From Marinomonas aquimarina (GTDB lineage: Bacteria; Pseudomonadota; Gammaproteobacteria; Pseudomonadales; Marinomonadaceae), in contig NZ_FLOC01000010.1 in the NCBI RefSeq assembly GCF_900089755.1, forward strand, positions 1 through 64,000: a stretch of DNA of 64,000 bases. The letters are read 5' to 3'. Position 1 is the stretch's first letter, and each line of letters begins with the position of its first letter. The position numbers were made by a program, and so were the translations under genes. Shown in pieces: positions 63,998-64,000 of the stretch. A model generated the notes under the pieces. The model was not told the DNA's origin, did no database searches, and saw nothing but the letters and a program-made list of their open reading frames with translations.

Positions 63998-64000
63998 TCT

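Overview
The window is a gene-dense stretch of a gammaproteobacterial chromosome, most likely a marine member of the Oceanospirillales close to Marinomonas. This is inferred from gene content: a Pseudomonas-type CysI followed by a DUF934 gene, a pseudomonad-type 388-residue ornithine/lysine decarboxylase, a pil(ABCD)-coaE-yacG block, PepN, YdiJ, and a single-chain E1/triple-lipoyl E2 pyruvate dehydrogenase. No rRNA, tRNA, prophage, plasmid or CRISPR locus was found. Nearly everything is core metabolism or housekeeping; the accessory component is a family of short intergenic repeats with their own transposase-like gene.

Layout. 0.1-6.4 kb: sulfur assimilation (DUF934, cysI, TauE-type exporter, cysB) with nfuA and a DAHP synthase. 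6.5-12.3 kb: an ATP-grasp enzyme, a QseBC/PmrAB-like two-component pair with a PmrA-type box upstream, a ZIP-like membrane protein, and a BenE-like transporter with a GntR/FCD regulator and a strong palindromic operator. 12.3-16.6 kb: two paralogous receiver-TPR plus small kinase-like modules facing each other. 16.6-20.7 kb: a compact type IV pilus operon running into coaE and yacG. 20.7-31.3 kb: an SprA-like putative metalloprotease, then nadC-ackA-pta divergent from aceE-aceF, so acetyl-CoA formation and overflow to acetate sit back to back around a long structured leader. 31.6-42.4 kb: patatin, an unusual chemoreceptor followed by a decayed gene, pgm, a spermidine-synthase-like protein, YdiJ and a PLP enzyme. 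42.5-54.8 kb: nadK, rhomboid protease, DUF1315, DUF2797, pepN, a coiled-coil lipoprotein, then metH with an SRPBCC protein and a corrinoid adenosyltransferase. 54.8-64 kb: repeat arrays alternating with a cyclic-nucleotide-binding protein, a MOSC protein, the decarboxylase, a split YeeE/YedE transporter, TerB, a REP-associated tyrosine transposase (RAYT), trmJ, a membrane DnaJ protein and moaC.

The most notable system is the repeat family. A unit of 56-57 bp, made of two inverted REP-like hairpins that share CGTACGA feet, occurs singly or in arrays of up to about nine copies in at least six intergenic places. It flanks a small HUH/tyrosine (Y1) RAYT gene at 60667-61110 on both sides. This looks like a REP/BIME system with its cognate RAYT. 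Other points worth checking are the pseudo-kinase in one of the two mirror-image signalling modules, the hairpin-rich aceE leader, and a long lipoprotein that may be anchored in both membranes.
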